A stretch of 64,000 nucleotides of DNA from Ceratorhiza oryzae-sativae (GCA_030998015.1 JARWMV010000253.1:589101-653100), one strand, 5' to 3'. Counted from the first letter of the stretch, positions 33,185 to 44,700 are shown. Made by a program: numbers and translations. Notes: generated from the sequence alone by a model not told the origin.

Positions 33185-35661
33185 GACAGGGGTAGCCTGG
33201 TGATCAGATCATAGGTGATTTCCTCCCAAGGTTTTTCTGGTGCTGGTATTGGGTTTAGGAGCCCTGGGGGAACCTGGTTGCTGTGCTTGTTCCTAATACA
33301 GGATTTGCAATGTGTGACATATTCATTGACCAATTTTTTCATTGATGACCATGTATATTTGTGGTTTAACAATTCATATGTTCTGAACCGTCCTGGGTGT
33401 CCTGCAGCTGGGTTGTCATGACAGCTTTCAATGATCAGCTTGCAAAGTTCTTTGTTATTTGGGATGTAGATTCGGCCCTTGTATCATAAAAGTCCTTTGT
33501 CCCATTCCCAATTTTTGACCTTTTCATTGTTGTCTAGGGCTTTTAGCACTTTTGACAGGTGCTCATCCCCTGGGATAGCGTCCCTAATGAGTTGTTCCAG
33601 GTCATGGTCTGGTGTGATTGCTTGTAGCCACAGTGATTTTAGTTCCAAAAATTGGTTTTGCACCAGCAGAGCTTGACTCTCACCCCCCTCTTTAGGGATG
33701 TGCCTTGACAGCCTAGAGAGTATGTCTGCCCAGCCATTCTTTGCCCCTTTGATGTACAGAATCTTGAATTCAAATCTGGACAGGAACTCATGCCATTGTG
33801 TGACTCAGCCATTCAGTGGCTGATTTGTCTTCCAATATTCCATATTTTTGTGATCACAAACAATGTTTACTGGGTGTTTGGCCCCCTCTAGTAAGTGACA
33901 CCAGTGTTTGAGGGCTTTTATAATTGCCAGCATTTCCTTGTTGTAAATATTGTAATTTCTTTCTGCCAGGACCATTGCCTTGGAGTAATAGGAGATTGGG
34001 CGGAGCATTCCATCTTCTCCATATTGCAATAGTACAGCACCTGTGGCATAGCCTGAGGCATCTGTTTCCAAAATGAATGGTTTGCTGGGTTCCAGCTGAA
34101 TTAGGAGGGGGGCTTCTTTTAATTTCTGCTTCAGCAGGTTCCATGCCTGATCCCTTTCTTCTGTCCATTCCAACTTTACATGCTTTGTGACAAGTTCATA
34201 AAGGCATTTTGTGATTTTCAAAAAGTCCTTTATGAAGTGCCTTAACCAATTTGCAAACCCCAGCCCTTCCAGGACTTCAGTGGGGTTGGTAGGGGTTGGC
34301 CATTCAACAGCTTTTTCAACTTTGGCTGGGTCTACTTTAATTCCCTGGGGAGTTACTACTATTCCCAGGTAATCAACTTCAGTGACATCAAAAACACATT
34401 TTTCTAGCACACAATACAGGCCAGCTTTTTGAAGGCATTGTAGGACTTCTCTGACATGTTCATCGTGCTCTTCTTGGTTTTTAGAGAACACCAGCATGTT
34501 GTCCATATAGATTACAACATAGATGTCCTCAATGTCTTGGAATTCTTCTTGAATCATAGCCATGAATGTTCCTGGTGCATTCTTCTGGCTGAATTGCATG
34601 ACTAGGAGTTCATACAACCCATACTTGGTCTTGAAAGCAGCTTTCTATTTGTCTCCTTCTCAAATCCATATGAGATTGAAACCCCACTTTAGATCAAATT
34701 TGGTGAATATCTTTGCCCCACACAGGGTTTCCACAATATTGTTGATGCATGGGAGTGGGTACACATTGGAAACAGTCATCTCATTTAGCTGCCAGTAGTT
34801 GATGCACATGCACAGCTTTCCATTCTTTCTCTTGACAAATATAACAGGGGATGCCATTGGTGACCTGGAGGGTCTAATATGCCCTGCTTTCAATTGGTGA
34901 TCCAAGGTCTTGTGCAGCTCCACATCTTCCTTGACACCCACACTATATATGGGGCCATGCCTTGGCTTCACATCTGGTTTTAGGTCTATTTCCATGTCCC
35001 ACTTCCTGTGGGGTGGTAGTGGCTGGACATTGTCTTCTTCAGCAAATATTTTCTTGAATTCTTTGTATTTTGCCAGAAGCAAGTCTAGGGAATCCAACTG
35101 AAGCTCCCTGGGTTCATTTGCCTGCACATGTAGGGGCTTTGTAATGCAATGCTTCAAGCATATTGGCAAGTTGAATTTCATGTCCTTTCCATCCCAATCA
35201 ATGTCAGGATTATGGAATTTGAGCCATGACATGCCCAGGACTAGATCATTCCTGCCAACATTCACAACATAAGCATTGAGGATTTCTCAGTGCTCCTGGA
35301 TGCACAACTTGAGGGTGCAGTAGTGGGTCACAGACCCAGAGGTAATCTCCCTTCCATCAATTACTTGTAGCCTTTTTGGTGTTTTTAGGGGAACAGTGGG
35401 GATATGGTATTGTTTAACAAGGTCTTCATGTATAAATACTGATGTGGCCCCTGAATCAATCATGGCCCATCTGTTGAATTTTTTCATATTATATGCAGAC
35501 TTATGTTTGGAGGTTATGCACAGAGGGAATGCATGAAAGAAAAACTGCAGTTGTGATTGGTTTCCTAACAACATACATTCCATTTCCATATTTTTATTTT
35601 CATTCTGCATGTTTTGTAATATAGCACCCAAGACTGCCCCCCTGGCATGGTTTGAGCTCAT
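33185..35661 (-). pseudogene. pol: Ty3-A copy A2 pol, 5' part (protease, RT, RNase H, integrase N-terminus)
   Basis: On the minus strand: protease DSGATSVF (about 35450), Pol linker and RT (33805-35265), RNase H (33800-34100) and integrase zinc region CKSCIRNKHSNQ (about 33290). The RT motif here reads YMDN (about 34505), so the second catalytic Asp is lost. Frame breaks occur near 35284 (same QEH-stop position as A1), between 34660 and 34617, and near 33790. The 3' part lies beyond hAT-1. Starts with ATGA overlapping gag. Confidence 0.85.
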
Positions 35662-37704
35662 TCTTTTACCAACTCATCATCAGTTGTTTCTACATCCTCT
35701 ACAGCTGCTTTGTAACCCAACATCTTGGCTGAGGGGCATTTGGCAGCAATGTGGCCACAACCCCCACAGTTGTAACAGGTATTTGTCCCCTTTCCTTTTC
35801 CTGCACTATCCAGATCCATTGCATCTGGATCCTTTGCCTTAGGGGCTGCCAGTGGGTGATTATCCTTCTTTATGTCCTCAAAGGATTCTTGTACATTGGA
35901 GCTGCTACCATCATAGTGAACAGTGGGGACAGTAAAACCCTTGGCGTTGGGCCCAATTGTTGTGATCCTCTGGATGCTTCCTTGCAAAGCACTTAAGTAG
36001 TGGCTGCATTGACAGTGTGGTGCTATGCAGTATGTATTGAGTGTTCTAGTTACAGTGTTTGCTATGGTCTATGGTGGTTGACAAGATAAAGCAAGCTGAG
36101 GTGTCCAGTCTTGCTTTATCCTTCTTATATATGCTTGTGGCTGTGGTGGCTGCAGATGTATTATCTAAGCACACTCCGCAGTAGGTGTAGGTTATGTACA
36201 GTACTATGGGTTAGGTAATTGTTTGTCTTCAGTTTGTGTGGCTCCAAATCTTATAGAGCTGCACAAGGTCCGAGGGGTAGGCACTGAGGTCACGTGATCC
36301 TGCTGTAAGTGCTGAGATCACATGACAACTTGCTCCTCACTCCAAGTAACAATGGAGAGAAATGCTGGAGCAAGTTCAGGGTAACCACTGTAAGCGCTGA
36401 GGTCACATGATCCTGCTGTAAGCGCTGAGATCATGTGACAACTTGCTCCTCACTCCAAGTAACAAGGGAGAGAAATGCTGGAGCAAGTTCAGGGTAACCA
36501 CTGTAAGCGCCAGTTAAGTGCCAAGGTCACATGACCTTGTTTATGGCTTGTTCTGCTTAGGAAAAATGCCATAAATCTGTAAAAATATTTGGTTGTTTTG
36601 TTATGTCTGTTTGACAGGTCATAACACCAATGGCCACAATTTGGCCCTTGACTGCCCTGCAGTCCTTGATCTTGTATATCTGCTCCCCATTCTTGAATTT
36701 CTCCTTTTGGGGGTTGTTTTGGGAGGTAGTTGTTGGCCTACTGGATGAGGCACTATTGCTGCTGGACTTGTTACCCCCATGAGATGTCCTTTTGCTACCA
36801 AACAAGATGAGGTGGCAGTCAATTTCCAAGGCTCACTGAGTGAGCTGGGCAAAAGTTTTGGTGTGGGGGTCATAGTTTTGGGCCACCATGCTACCCATTA
36901 TGTCTGATGATAGACCATCGTAGAACTGGTCACACATAGCTGCATTGTTGTAGTTGAGCCCTGTTGAATATAAGTTGAATAGGGTGAGGTAATCCTGAAC
37001 TGTCTTGGATTGTTTCAGTTTCTGCCACTTGTCACAGTTATTTTTGGTGCAGTTCAGGTCCCCATAACAGGTAGTAAATTCTTGCCAAAACAGGTTGGCA
37101 TCATGAAGCCATGGGATCACAGTTCCAGGGTTCAGAATTTCGAATTCTTTGTACAAGTTGACCCATTTGGCAGCAAATCCTTCAAGATAGGATGTGATAA
37201 AAGTGACCACTTGGTCAGCTGAGTGCCCACTCATATTTGTATTGATGTATCAGGCACATGTGATCCTAAATGAAATGGCTTCTTCATGCTTTGTGCCATT
37301 GAACTTTTGGGGAGCCACCATCTTAACCTTTGCAGTTGATCTGCTGGTTGTGGTTGGGTCACGCCAGCAGTTGGTTGTACTTGGGCAGCACCTGAGCCAC
37401 CTGATGAGGTGTTCATTTGTGCTTCAATGTGTGTAATAGATGTTTGGAGTATTGCTAACATGCCCACTAGGTTGTTGATGTTGGTGGCCAACCTGGCCAC
37501 ATCAGTGTCTATTTTCATCTGGTTGGTGGTGAGCTTAGCTTTGAGCGAATCTGTGTAAGTTTTATTGTTATGTTCTATGTCTCCAATATCATTTTGGAGA
37601 TTGTTGGTTTGTTCTTGTAATTCATCCATTGACTGGAGCATATAGATGACCTTTTCCCCATCAGACATATTTGCCCAGGCAGGGGCAGAGGGTTGCAATG
37701 CCAT
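35658..37704 (-). pseudogene. gag: Ty3-A copy A2 gag, split by a solo LTR
   Basis: ATG at 37704 (MALQPSAPAWANMSDG). The first coiled region is intact with MDELQEQTNNLQ, where A1 and A3 have a stop. A phase change near 37345 and a TGA near 37250 follow. The capsid part is at 36833-37234. The zinc knuckle CYNCGGCGHIAAKC is near 35745-35785. The solo LTR at 35958-36626 cuts the linker before the knuckle. Confidence 0.82.
35958..36626. repeat. Solo LTR, 669 bp, of a fourth LTR family
   Basis: TGTTGTGATCC to GGTCATAACA with the 5-bp duplication CCAAT on both sides (35953-35957 and 36627-36631). Inside is an exact-period tandem pair of 113 bp (36281-36393 and 36394-36506) followed by the start of a third unit. 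No other copy is seen in this window, so the family is otherwise unknown. Confidence 0.8.
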
Positions 37705-37727
37705 TTCAGGGAGGATTTGGGTAAATT

Positions 37728-38006
37728 CTAAAGACAACAGAGACAATAAGGAAGTACAGGGAATTGAGAATTGTTTTGATAGTAGAGAATTTCTGTTCCC
37801 CACACAAGTCTATAAATTTCGAAGTTTCTGATTCCCTCAAACCTTAACCACATATTGTCCAAGTCCCAACTTTTGGTGTCTTGACAACGGTATGGGCACT
37901 CCACCCTCTTCAGTTTAGTTTGATCCCAAAGGAGTGTTTCCTTGGGGAGGAGCAATTTGGGCTGCCAGAAGGGGTGCTTCTTCCTGAATTGGCAAGCTTG
38001 TGCCAC
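37728..38006 (-). CDS. Ty3-A accessory frame c, copy A2
   Basis: 92 codons without an ATG, overlapping frame b by the same 92 bp as in A1 and A3. Contains CPYRCQDTKSWDLDN, where the second Cys of the A1/A3 CPYCC motif is Arg. Function unknown. Confidence 0.42.
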   Translation of the reverse strand: MAQACQFRKKHPFWQPKLLLPKETLLWDQTKLKRVECPYRCQDTKSWDLDNMWLRFEGIRNFEIYRLVWGTEILYYQNNSQFPVLPYCLCCL

Positions 38007-38484
38007 TTAGAAAGGTGGGGTGAGGGAGGTCTGACGGCGTTGAGAAGACAGGGAAGGCGTACTTGTGGGATGCAGTTGTTTCTTGGACTATTGCTTCTAG
38101 TCTAAGATGATCATGGAGGAGGGATAGATAATCCTCCTGATGTTTGTGCAAACACTTGGTTAGGTATGTGCAACAGGCCTTGGCTTTGTGGAGTTTTTCA
38201 CAAGTTTCTTCATACTTATTTTGATAATAACAACACCTGTCTTGGAAGTTTTCAATGGTATTTAACAGGTGACAAATGAGTTGTTGGCCAAGATTCTCCG
38301 GCTTATAGCTGGTTGCAGGGGATAGTGTAGTAGTATAAAAATTTGTCCTTTTTAGGACAGTAGGGGCAGTGTGCAGGGAAGGTGGCTCCGTTTGCTTGAT
38401 GGCAGATTTTGCACTTGGGGGCACCCAGCTTGGTAACAAAGGCTTGTTGGGCTTGTCCAACTTTCTGGGGGCAGACTTTGACAA
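37915..38484 (-). CDS. Ty3-A accessory frame b (coiled coil), copy A2
   Basis: Up to 189 codons. The start MSKSAPRKLDKPNKP overlaps the 3' part of the zinc-knuckle frame in another phase. Central helices ENLGQQLICHLLNTIENFQD and EKLHKAKACCTYLTKCL; tail ends QGNTPLGSN. See A1 frame b for interpretation. Confidence 0.5.
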   Translation of the reverse strand: MSKSAPRKLDKPNKPLLPSWVPPSAKSAIKQTEPPSLHTAPTVLKRTNFYTTTLSPATSYKPENLGQQLICHLLNTIENFQDRCCYYQNKYEETCEKLHKAKACCTYLTKCLHKHQEDYLSLLHDHLRLEAIVQETTASHKYAFPVFSTPSDLPHPTFLSGTSLPIQEEAPLLAAQIAPPQGNTPLGSN

Positions 38485-38728
38485 TTATTACACAGTTAAA
38501 ATCAACGTGCCTGGCCTGTTCGAGGATGTCTTTGACCAAGTTGAGAGTGAAGCAATGGATGGATAGGTGTCCAAACCACCCACACAAATGGCAGCACTGG
38601 TCTTCTGTAAAAGGTTGTGCCACTTGAGGGCTGTGCGTTCTGTCAGAGATGTACTTGAGCAAGAGCAAGATAAAACAAGAAAAATAGACCCTTTCCCAAG
38701 TCCATTGGAATAGGAAGGTGACCTCCAT
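38303..38728 (-). CDS. Ty3-A accessory frame a (zinc-knuckle protein), most complete copy
   Basis: 141 codons from ATG 38728 to TAA. A hydrophobic N-terminal stretch (VYFSCFILLLLKYI) is followed by a perfect zinc knuckle CHLCGWFGHLSIHC (CxxC-x4-H-x4-C, about 38580-38620). A second metal-binding pattern is CKICHQANGATFPAHCPYC (CxxC-x12-CxxC, about 38350-38410). It lies between 5' LTR and gag, where Ty3 elements normally have no such protein. Its ATG sits exactly at the A3 insertion point but belongs to A2 sequence. It may be a nucleic-acid-binding accessory or an alternative Gag N-terminus. Confidence 0.5.
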   Translation of the reverse strand: MEVTFLFQWTWERVYFSCFILLLLKYISDRTHSPQVAQPFTEDQCCHLCGWFGHLSIHCFTLNLVKDILEQARHVDFNCVIIVKVCPQKVGQAQQAFVTKLGAPKCKICHQANGATFPAHCPYCPKKDKFLYYYTIPCNQL

Positions 38729-38729
38729 T

Positions 38730-39105
38730 TGTCACGAACTGACAAGCATATATCCACTTTATAATATTTTCTCAATTTACTACATTTTATGAGATCATCT
38801 TCAAAACATACTTGCCTTTTATGGTATATCTGTGTCATGTGACTCATGGAATGTTCTGGACCGGTAACCGAGATGTATTTCAACTCCAATGTGAAATTCC
38901 GCAGTTCTGCAGTCGCTTCCACTGCTTCTATCTCTTATCTGTTGTGACTCACTGTACGGACTTGTTTGTTATGATGTGGCTTGTACTATGTATATAAACC
39001 AGGTCAAGTTCGCAGAGGACTCCTCAAGAACTTGACCTCTCGTCGAATACAAGTTCTTTTATTTTCTTACCATTTTCCTTGTTGCCTGACTTGTCGTCGT
39101 TGACA
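38730..39105 (+). repeat. 5' LTR of Ty3-A copy A3
   Basis: TGTCACGAACTGACAAGC to GTCGTCGTTGACA. It differs from the 3' LTR at roughly a dozen positions by eye, mostly C/T or G/A changes at CpG. A TATATAAA box is at 38991-38998. Confidence 0.94.
38991..39038 (+). promoter_or_regulatory. LTR core promoter and predicted RNA start, copy A3
   Basis: TATATAAA (38991-38998) is followed at 39026-39038 by AAGAACTTGACCT, about 30 nt downstream. That segment is the reverse complement of AGGTCAAGTTCTT just after the LTR (39108-39120). AGGTCAAGTT at 39001 also forms a local inverted repeat with it. Confidence 0.6.
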
Positions 39106-39124
39106 TCAGGTCAAGTTCTTAACA
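39106..39124 (+). promoter_or_regulatory. Putative self-priming primer-binding site, copy A3
   Basis: Directly after the 5' LTR: TCAGGTCAAGTTCTTAACA. It lacks the TGG start expected for a tRNA 3' CCA primer, but 13 nt pair with the predicted RNA 5' end in the LTR. This is the arrangement known from Tf1/sushi-type elements. Confidence 0.6.
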
Positions 39125-39461
39125 ATCATAAGTCTCAGTGTTGTCTGGGATACGTCTGGAATGCCGTTGGCGTCATCTTGAGATAACTCCCCATTGCATT
39201 CCCCAATCCCACTCCACCTACCCACAGCCATAAGATATCGTTGCCCTATACGCGCCTCTGTGAAACCTTGCATAGCCAGGTCCCTCACATGTTGTAACAA
39301 GCTTTGGTTCTCTAATCTCTTTTGTCAACAAGAGGTGGGGTCGCTCATTGCCCTTAAGTAGCTGAGCAACAGAGGTCACCTTCCTATTCCAATAGACTTG
39401 GGAAAGGGTCTATTTTCCTTTTATCTTGCTCTTGCTCAAGTACGTCTCTGACGGAACGCAC

Positions 39462-39791
39462 AGCCCTCAAGTGGCACAACCTTTTACAGAAGATCAGCGT
39501 TGCCGTCTGTGTGGGTGGTTCAGACACCTGTCAATCCACTGCTTCACCCTCAACTTGGTCGAAAGTATCCTTGAAGCAGCCAGGCACATCAACTTCAACT
39601 GAGTAGTAATCATCAAAGTCTGCCCCCAGAAAGTTGGACGTGCCCAACAAGCCTTCGTCACCAAGCCAGGCGCCCCTGAGTGCAAAATCTGCAGTTGGGC
39701 AAACGGAGCCACCTTCCCAGTGCGCTGCCCTTATTGTCCTAAGAAGGACAAATTCCTTTACTACTACACCATCCCCCACAACCAGCTATAA
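39462..39791 (+). pseudogene. Ty3-A accessory frame a, copy A3, one stop
   Basis: Colinear with 38303-38728: zinc knuckle CRLCGWFRHLSIHC (about 39515-39556) and CKICSWANGATFPVRCPYC (about 39680-39745), ending HNQL and TAA at 39789. A TGA near 39600 interrupts FN-stop-VVIIKV where A2 has Cys. No ATG is evident at its start, so splicing or non-AUG initiation would be needed. Confidence 0.5.
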
Positions 39792-40179
39792 GCTGGAGAA
39801 CCTTGGCCAACAGCTTCTTTGTCACCTGCTAAACACTATCGAAAATTTCCAAGACAGGTACTGTTATTACCGAAATAAGTATGAAGAAACCCGTGAAAAA
39901 CTTCACGAAGCCGAGGCCCGTTGCACATACTTAACCGAGTGTTTGCGTGAACACCAGGAGGACTACCTATCCCTCCTCCAAGACCATCTCAGACTAGAAG
40001 CTATAGTCCGAGAAACAATTGAACCACACAAGTACGCCTTCCCTGTCTTCTCAACGCCGTCAGACCTCCCTCACCCCACCTTTCTAAGTGGCATGGGCTC
40101 GCCAATTCAGGAAGAAGCAACCCTTCCGGCAGCCCAAATCAATCCTTCCCAAGGAAGCACTCCTTTGGGATCAAACTAA
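39634..40179 (+). CDS. Ty3-A accessory frame b (coiled coil), copy A3
   Basis: 181 open codons with central helices (LLCHLLNTIENFQDRYCYYR, EKLHEAEARCTYLTECLREH) and a Pro/Ser-rich tail ending QGSTPLGSN. It overlaps frame a at the start and frame c at the end, in different phases. Function unknown. Confidence 0.5.
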   Translation: MDVPNKPSSPSQAPLSAKSAVGQTEPPSQCAALIVLRRTNSFTTTPSPTTSYKLENLGQQLLCHLLNTIENFQDRYCYYRNKYEETREKLHEAEARCTYLTECLREHQEDYLSLLQDHLRLEAIVRETIEPHKYAFPVFSTPSDLPHPTFLSGMGSPIQEEATLPAAQINPSQGSTPLGSN

Positions 40180-40366
40180 ACTAAAGAGGCTGGATTGCCC
40201 ATATTGTTGCCAAGACACCAAAAGTTGGGACTTGGACAATACTTGGTTGAGGTTCGCAGGAATTGGGAACTTCGAAATTTATAGACTTGTGAGGGGAACA
40301 GAAATCCTTTATTATCAAAACAATTCTCAATTCCCTGTACTTCCTTACCGTCTCCGTCGCCTTTAA
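40088..40366 (+). CDS. Ty3-A accessory frame c, copy A3
   Basis: 92 codons beginning GTG directly after an in-frame TAA. Motif CPYCCQDTKSWDLDNTW and basic C-terminus YRLRRL. No ATG and an overlap of 92 bp with frame b suggest expression by frameshift or splicing, if it is expressed. Confidence 0.42.
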   Translation: MAWARQFRKKQPFRQPKSILPKEALLWDQTKLKRLDCPYCCQDTKSWDLDNTWLRFAGIGNFEIYRLVRGTEILYYQNNSQFPVLPYRLRRL

Positions 40367-40392
40367 AAAATTTTTACTCAAGTCCCTTCTTA

Positions 40393-41782
40393 AATGGCAT
40401 CACCAACCCCTGCCCCTGCCTGGGCAAATATGTCTGATGGAGACAAGGTCATCTATATGCTTCAATCAATGGACGAACTGTGAGAACGAACCAATAATCT
40501 CCAAAACAATATTGGGGATGTCGAACACAATAATAAGACCTACACAGACTCACTCGAGGCCAAACTTACCACGAATCAGACAAAAATAGATGCAGATGTG
40601 GCTGGATTAGCCACCAATGTCAACAACCTAGTGGGAATGTTAGCCATTCTCCAAACCACTATCACACGCATTGAAGCGCAAATCAACACCTCCATGAGTG
40701 GCTCAGGTGCTGCTCAAGTACTAGCTCCCTCCAGTACAGCCCAACCACAACCAACAGCATCCGCTCCTTCTGGAGGGTCGACTGCAAAGGTTAAGATGGC
40801 CGCCCCTCAAAAGTTTGATGGCACAAAACAGGAAGACACCATCTCATTCAGAATTGCATGTGCCCAATACATCAATACAAACATGAGTGGGCATTCGGCC
40901 GATCAAGTGGTCGCCTTCATCACCTCGTATCTTGAAGGGTCCGCAGCTGAATGGGTTAATTTGTATGAAGAATTTGAAATCTTAAACCCTGGAACTGCAA
41001 TCCCCTGGCTTCACAATGCCAACCTGTTCTGGCAAGAATTTACTACCCATTATGGGGACCTGAACCGCACCAAAAATAACTGCGACAAGTGGCGGAAACT
41101 GAAACAATCCAAGACAGTTCAGGATTACCTTACCCTATTCAACCTATATTCCACAGGCCTCAACTACAATGATGCTGCCATGCATGATCAGTTTTATGAT
41201 GGTCTATCATCAGACATAACAGATAGCATGGTGGCCCAAAACTATGACCCCTGCACCAAAACCTTTGCCCAACTCACTCAGCAAGCCCTGGAAATTGACT
41301 GCCACCTCATCTTGTTTGGTAGCAAACGAACGTCTCATGGGAGTAACAAGCCCAGCAGTAATGCCTTGTCCAGTAGGCTGACCAATAACCCCCAAAGCAC
41401 TCCCCAAAAGGAGAAATTCAAAAATGGGGAACGGATATATAAAATTAAGGACAGGAGAGCTGTAAAAGGTCAGATTGTGGCCATTGGGCCCAATGCGAAG
41501 GGTTTCACAGTCCCAACTGTCCGCTACAATGGCAGCAATGCCAACATACAAGAATCCTTCAAGGACATAAAGAAGGACAATCATCCACCGGCAGTCCCCA
41601 AGGCAAAGGACCCAGACGCAATGGATCTGGATAGTGCAGGAAAGGGGAAGGGAACAAACACCTGCTATAACCATGGAGGACAGGGCCATATCGCCACCAA
41701 ATGTCCCTCAGCCAAGATGTCAGGATACGAGGCAGTGGTTGAGGATATAGAAACAACCGACAATGAGTCAGTAAAAGAATGA
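40393..41782 (+). pseudogene. gag: Ty3-A copy A3 gag, one nonsense codon
   Basis: ATG at 40393 (MASPTPAPAWANMSDGDKV). A TGA at 40481-40483 (MDEL-stop-ERTNN) is the only lesion before the TGA stop at 41780-41782. Coiled N-terminal part, Pro/Ala-rich linker, capsid-like region (QKFDGTKQEDTISF, EGSAAEWVNLYEEF, about 40800-41290), basic linker, and a zinc knuckle with first Cys and CYNHGGQGHIATKC near 41662-41703. The second knuckle Cys is His here, so metal binding may be impaired. The last codons overlap the pol ATG as ATGA. Confidence 0.85.
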
Positions 41783-44700
41783 GCTCAAACCGTGCCAGGG
41801 GGGTGGTCTTGGGCACTATGTTACAAAATGCGCATAATGAAAATAAAAATATGGAAATGGAATGTATGTCGTTAGGAAACCAATCACAACTACAGTTTTT
41901 CTTTCATGCATTTCCCCTGTGCATAACCCCCAAACGCAAATCTGCATACAACATGAAAAAATTTAACAGATGGGCCATGATTGACTCAGGGGCCACATCA
42001 GTATTTATACATGAAGATTTGGTTAAACAATACCGTATTCCTACCATCGTCCTAAAAACACCCAAGAAACTGAGGGTAATCGATGGAAGGGAGATAGACT
42101 CTGGGTCTGTGACCCATTACTGCACCTTTGAGTTGTGTATTCAAGAGCACCGAGAGATCCTCAGTGCCTACGTTGTGAATGGCGGCAGAAATGATCTAGT
42201 TCTGGGCATGTTGTGGCTCAAATTCCATAACCCAGACATTGATTGGGAGGGGAAAGATATGAAGTTCAACTCACCAATATGCTTGAAACACTGCATTACA
42301 AAACCCCTACACATGCAAGCAAATGAACCCAAGGAGCTCCAGTTGGACTCTCTAGACTCCCTCCCAACCAAGTACAGGGAGTTCAAGAAAATATTCGCTG
42401 AAGAAGACAACATCCAGCTGTTACCACCCCATAGGAAGTGGGATATGGAAATAGATTTAAAACTGGATGCCAAGCCAAGGCATGGCCCCATATATAGTGT
42501 GGGTGTCAAGGAAGATGCAGAATTGCGCAAAACCTTGGAGCGCCAACTGAAAGCAGGGCATATCAGACCCTCAAGGTCACCAATGGCATCTCCAGTCATA
42601 TTTGTTAAAAAGAAGAATGGGAAGCTGCGCATGTGCATCGACTACTGGCGACTAAACGAAATGACAGTCTCCAATGTGTACCCACTCCCCCGCATCAATG
42701 ACATTGTGGAGACGCTGTGTGGGGCAAAGATATTCACCAAGTTTGATCTAAAGTGGGGCTTCAACCTCATACGAATTCAAGAAGGGGACGAATGGAAGGC
42801 AGCCTTTAAGACCAAATATGGGCTGTACAAGCCCTTAGTCATGCAATTTGGTCAAAAGAACGCACCAGGGACCTTCATGGCCATGATCCAGGAAGAGTTC
42901 CAAGACATCAAGGGCATTTATGTGGTAATCTATATGGATGACATATTAGTATTCTCCAAAAACCAGGAAGAACACGATGAACATGTCAAGGAAGTCTTAC
43001 GTTGCCTTCAAAAAGCTGGCCTATATTGCGCTCTGGAAAAATGTGTTTTCAATGTCACTGAAGTCGATTACCTGGGAATAGTAGTGACTCCCCAGGGAAT
43101 TAAAGTAGACCCAGCCAAGGTTGAAAAGGCTGTTGAATGGCCAACCCCTACCAACCCAACTGAGGTCCTGGAAGGGTTGGGGTTTGCAAATTGATTGAGG
43201 CACTTCATAAAAGACTTTTCGAAAATTACAAGATGTCTTTATGAACTTGTCAAGAAGGATGTAAAATGGGAATGGACAGAGGAAAGGGATCAAGCATGGA
43301 ATCTGCTGAAGCAAAAATTAAAAGAAGCCCCCTCCTAATTCAGCCAGAGCCCAACAAACCATTCATTTTGGAAACCGACACCTCAGGCTATGCCACAGGC
43401 GCTGTATTATTGCAATATGGAGAGGACAGAATGCTCCACCCAATTTCCTATTACTCCAAGGCAATGGTCCCAGCAGAAAGAAATTATGACATCTACAACA
43501 AAGAAATGCTGGCAATCATAAAGGCCCTCAAACACTGGCATCATTTGCTAGAAGGGGCTGAACACCCAGTAAATATTGTTTGTGACCACAAGAATTTGGA
43601 GTATTGGAAGACAAATCGGCCACTGAATGGTTGGGTCACACAGTGGCATGAGTTCTTATCCAGGTTCGAATTCAAGATTCTATATATTGAAGGGGTGAAG
43701 AATGGCCGGGCAGACATACTCTCTAGGCTGTCAAGACACATCCCTAAAGAGGGGGGTGAGAGCCAAGCTCTGCTTGCGCAAAACCAATTTTTGGAGCTGA
43801 AATCACTATGCCTGCAAGCAATCATGCCAGACAATGACCTAGAACAACTCATTAGGGATGCTATCCCGGGGGACGAACACCTATCAAAAGTCCTAAAAGC
43901 CCTAGATGACAATGAGAAGGTCAAAGATTGGGAATGGGACAAAGGACTCTTACAACACAAAGGCAGAATCTACATCCCAAATAACAAAGAACTTCGCAAA
44001 CTTGTCATTGAAAGCTGTCACGATAGCCCAGCAGCAGGACACCCAGGACAGTTCAGAACATATGAATTGTTAAATTGCAAATACACGTGGTTATCAATGA
44101 AAAAATCAGTCAATGAATATGTCACACACTGCGAGTCATGCATCAGGAACAAGCACAGCAACCAAGTTCCCCCAGGGCTCTTAAACCCAATACCTGCACC
44201 AGAAAAACCTTGGGAGGAAATTACTTATGATCTGATCACCGGGCTACCCCTGTCAGAGGGATTTGATGCCATATTTACAGTTGTCGATCACCTGACAAAA
44301 ATGGTCCACTTTATTCCATGTCAATCGGAAGCCAGTGCTATGGATTGCACCAACCTGTTCCTAACATATGTATGGAAACTCCATGGGTTACCACAGAAAA
44401 CAATCTCAGACCGTGGCCCCAACTTTGCATCCAAATTTTTAAGGCACTTATACAAACAACTGGACATAAAACCCTCCTACTCCACAGCATACCACCCTCA
44501 GACAGATGGCCAGTCTGAACAGGCCAACCAAGTAGTGGAAGGGTACATCAGACACTATGTATCAGACAGACAAGATGACTGGGTCTTGCTCCTACCATTA
44601 GCTGAGTTTGCCTACAATAATGGTGTCAACGCCTCAACTGGCAAATCACCATTCTTTGCAAACTACGGTTTCCACCCAAGGCTAGCAGTCGGGGACAGGG

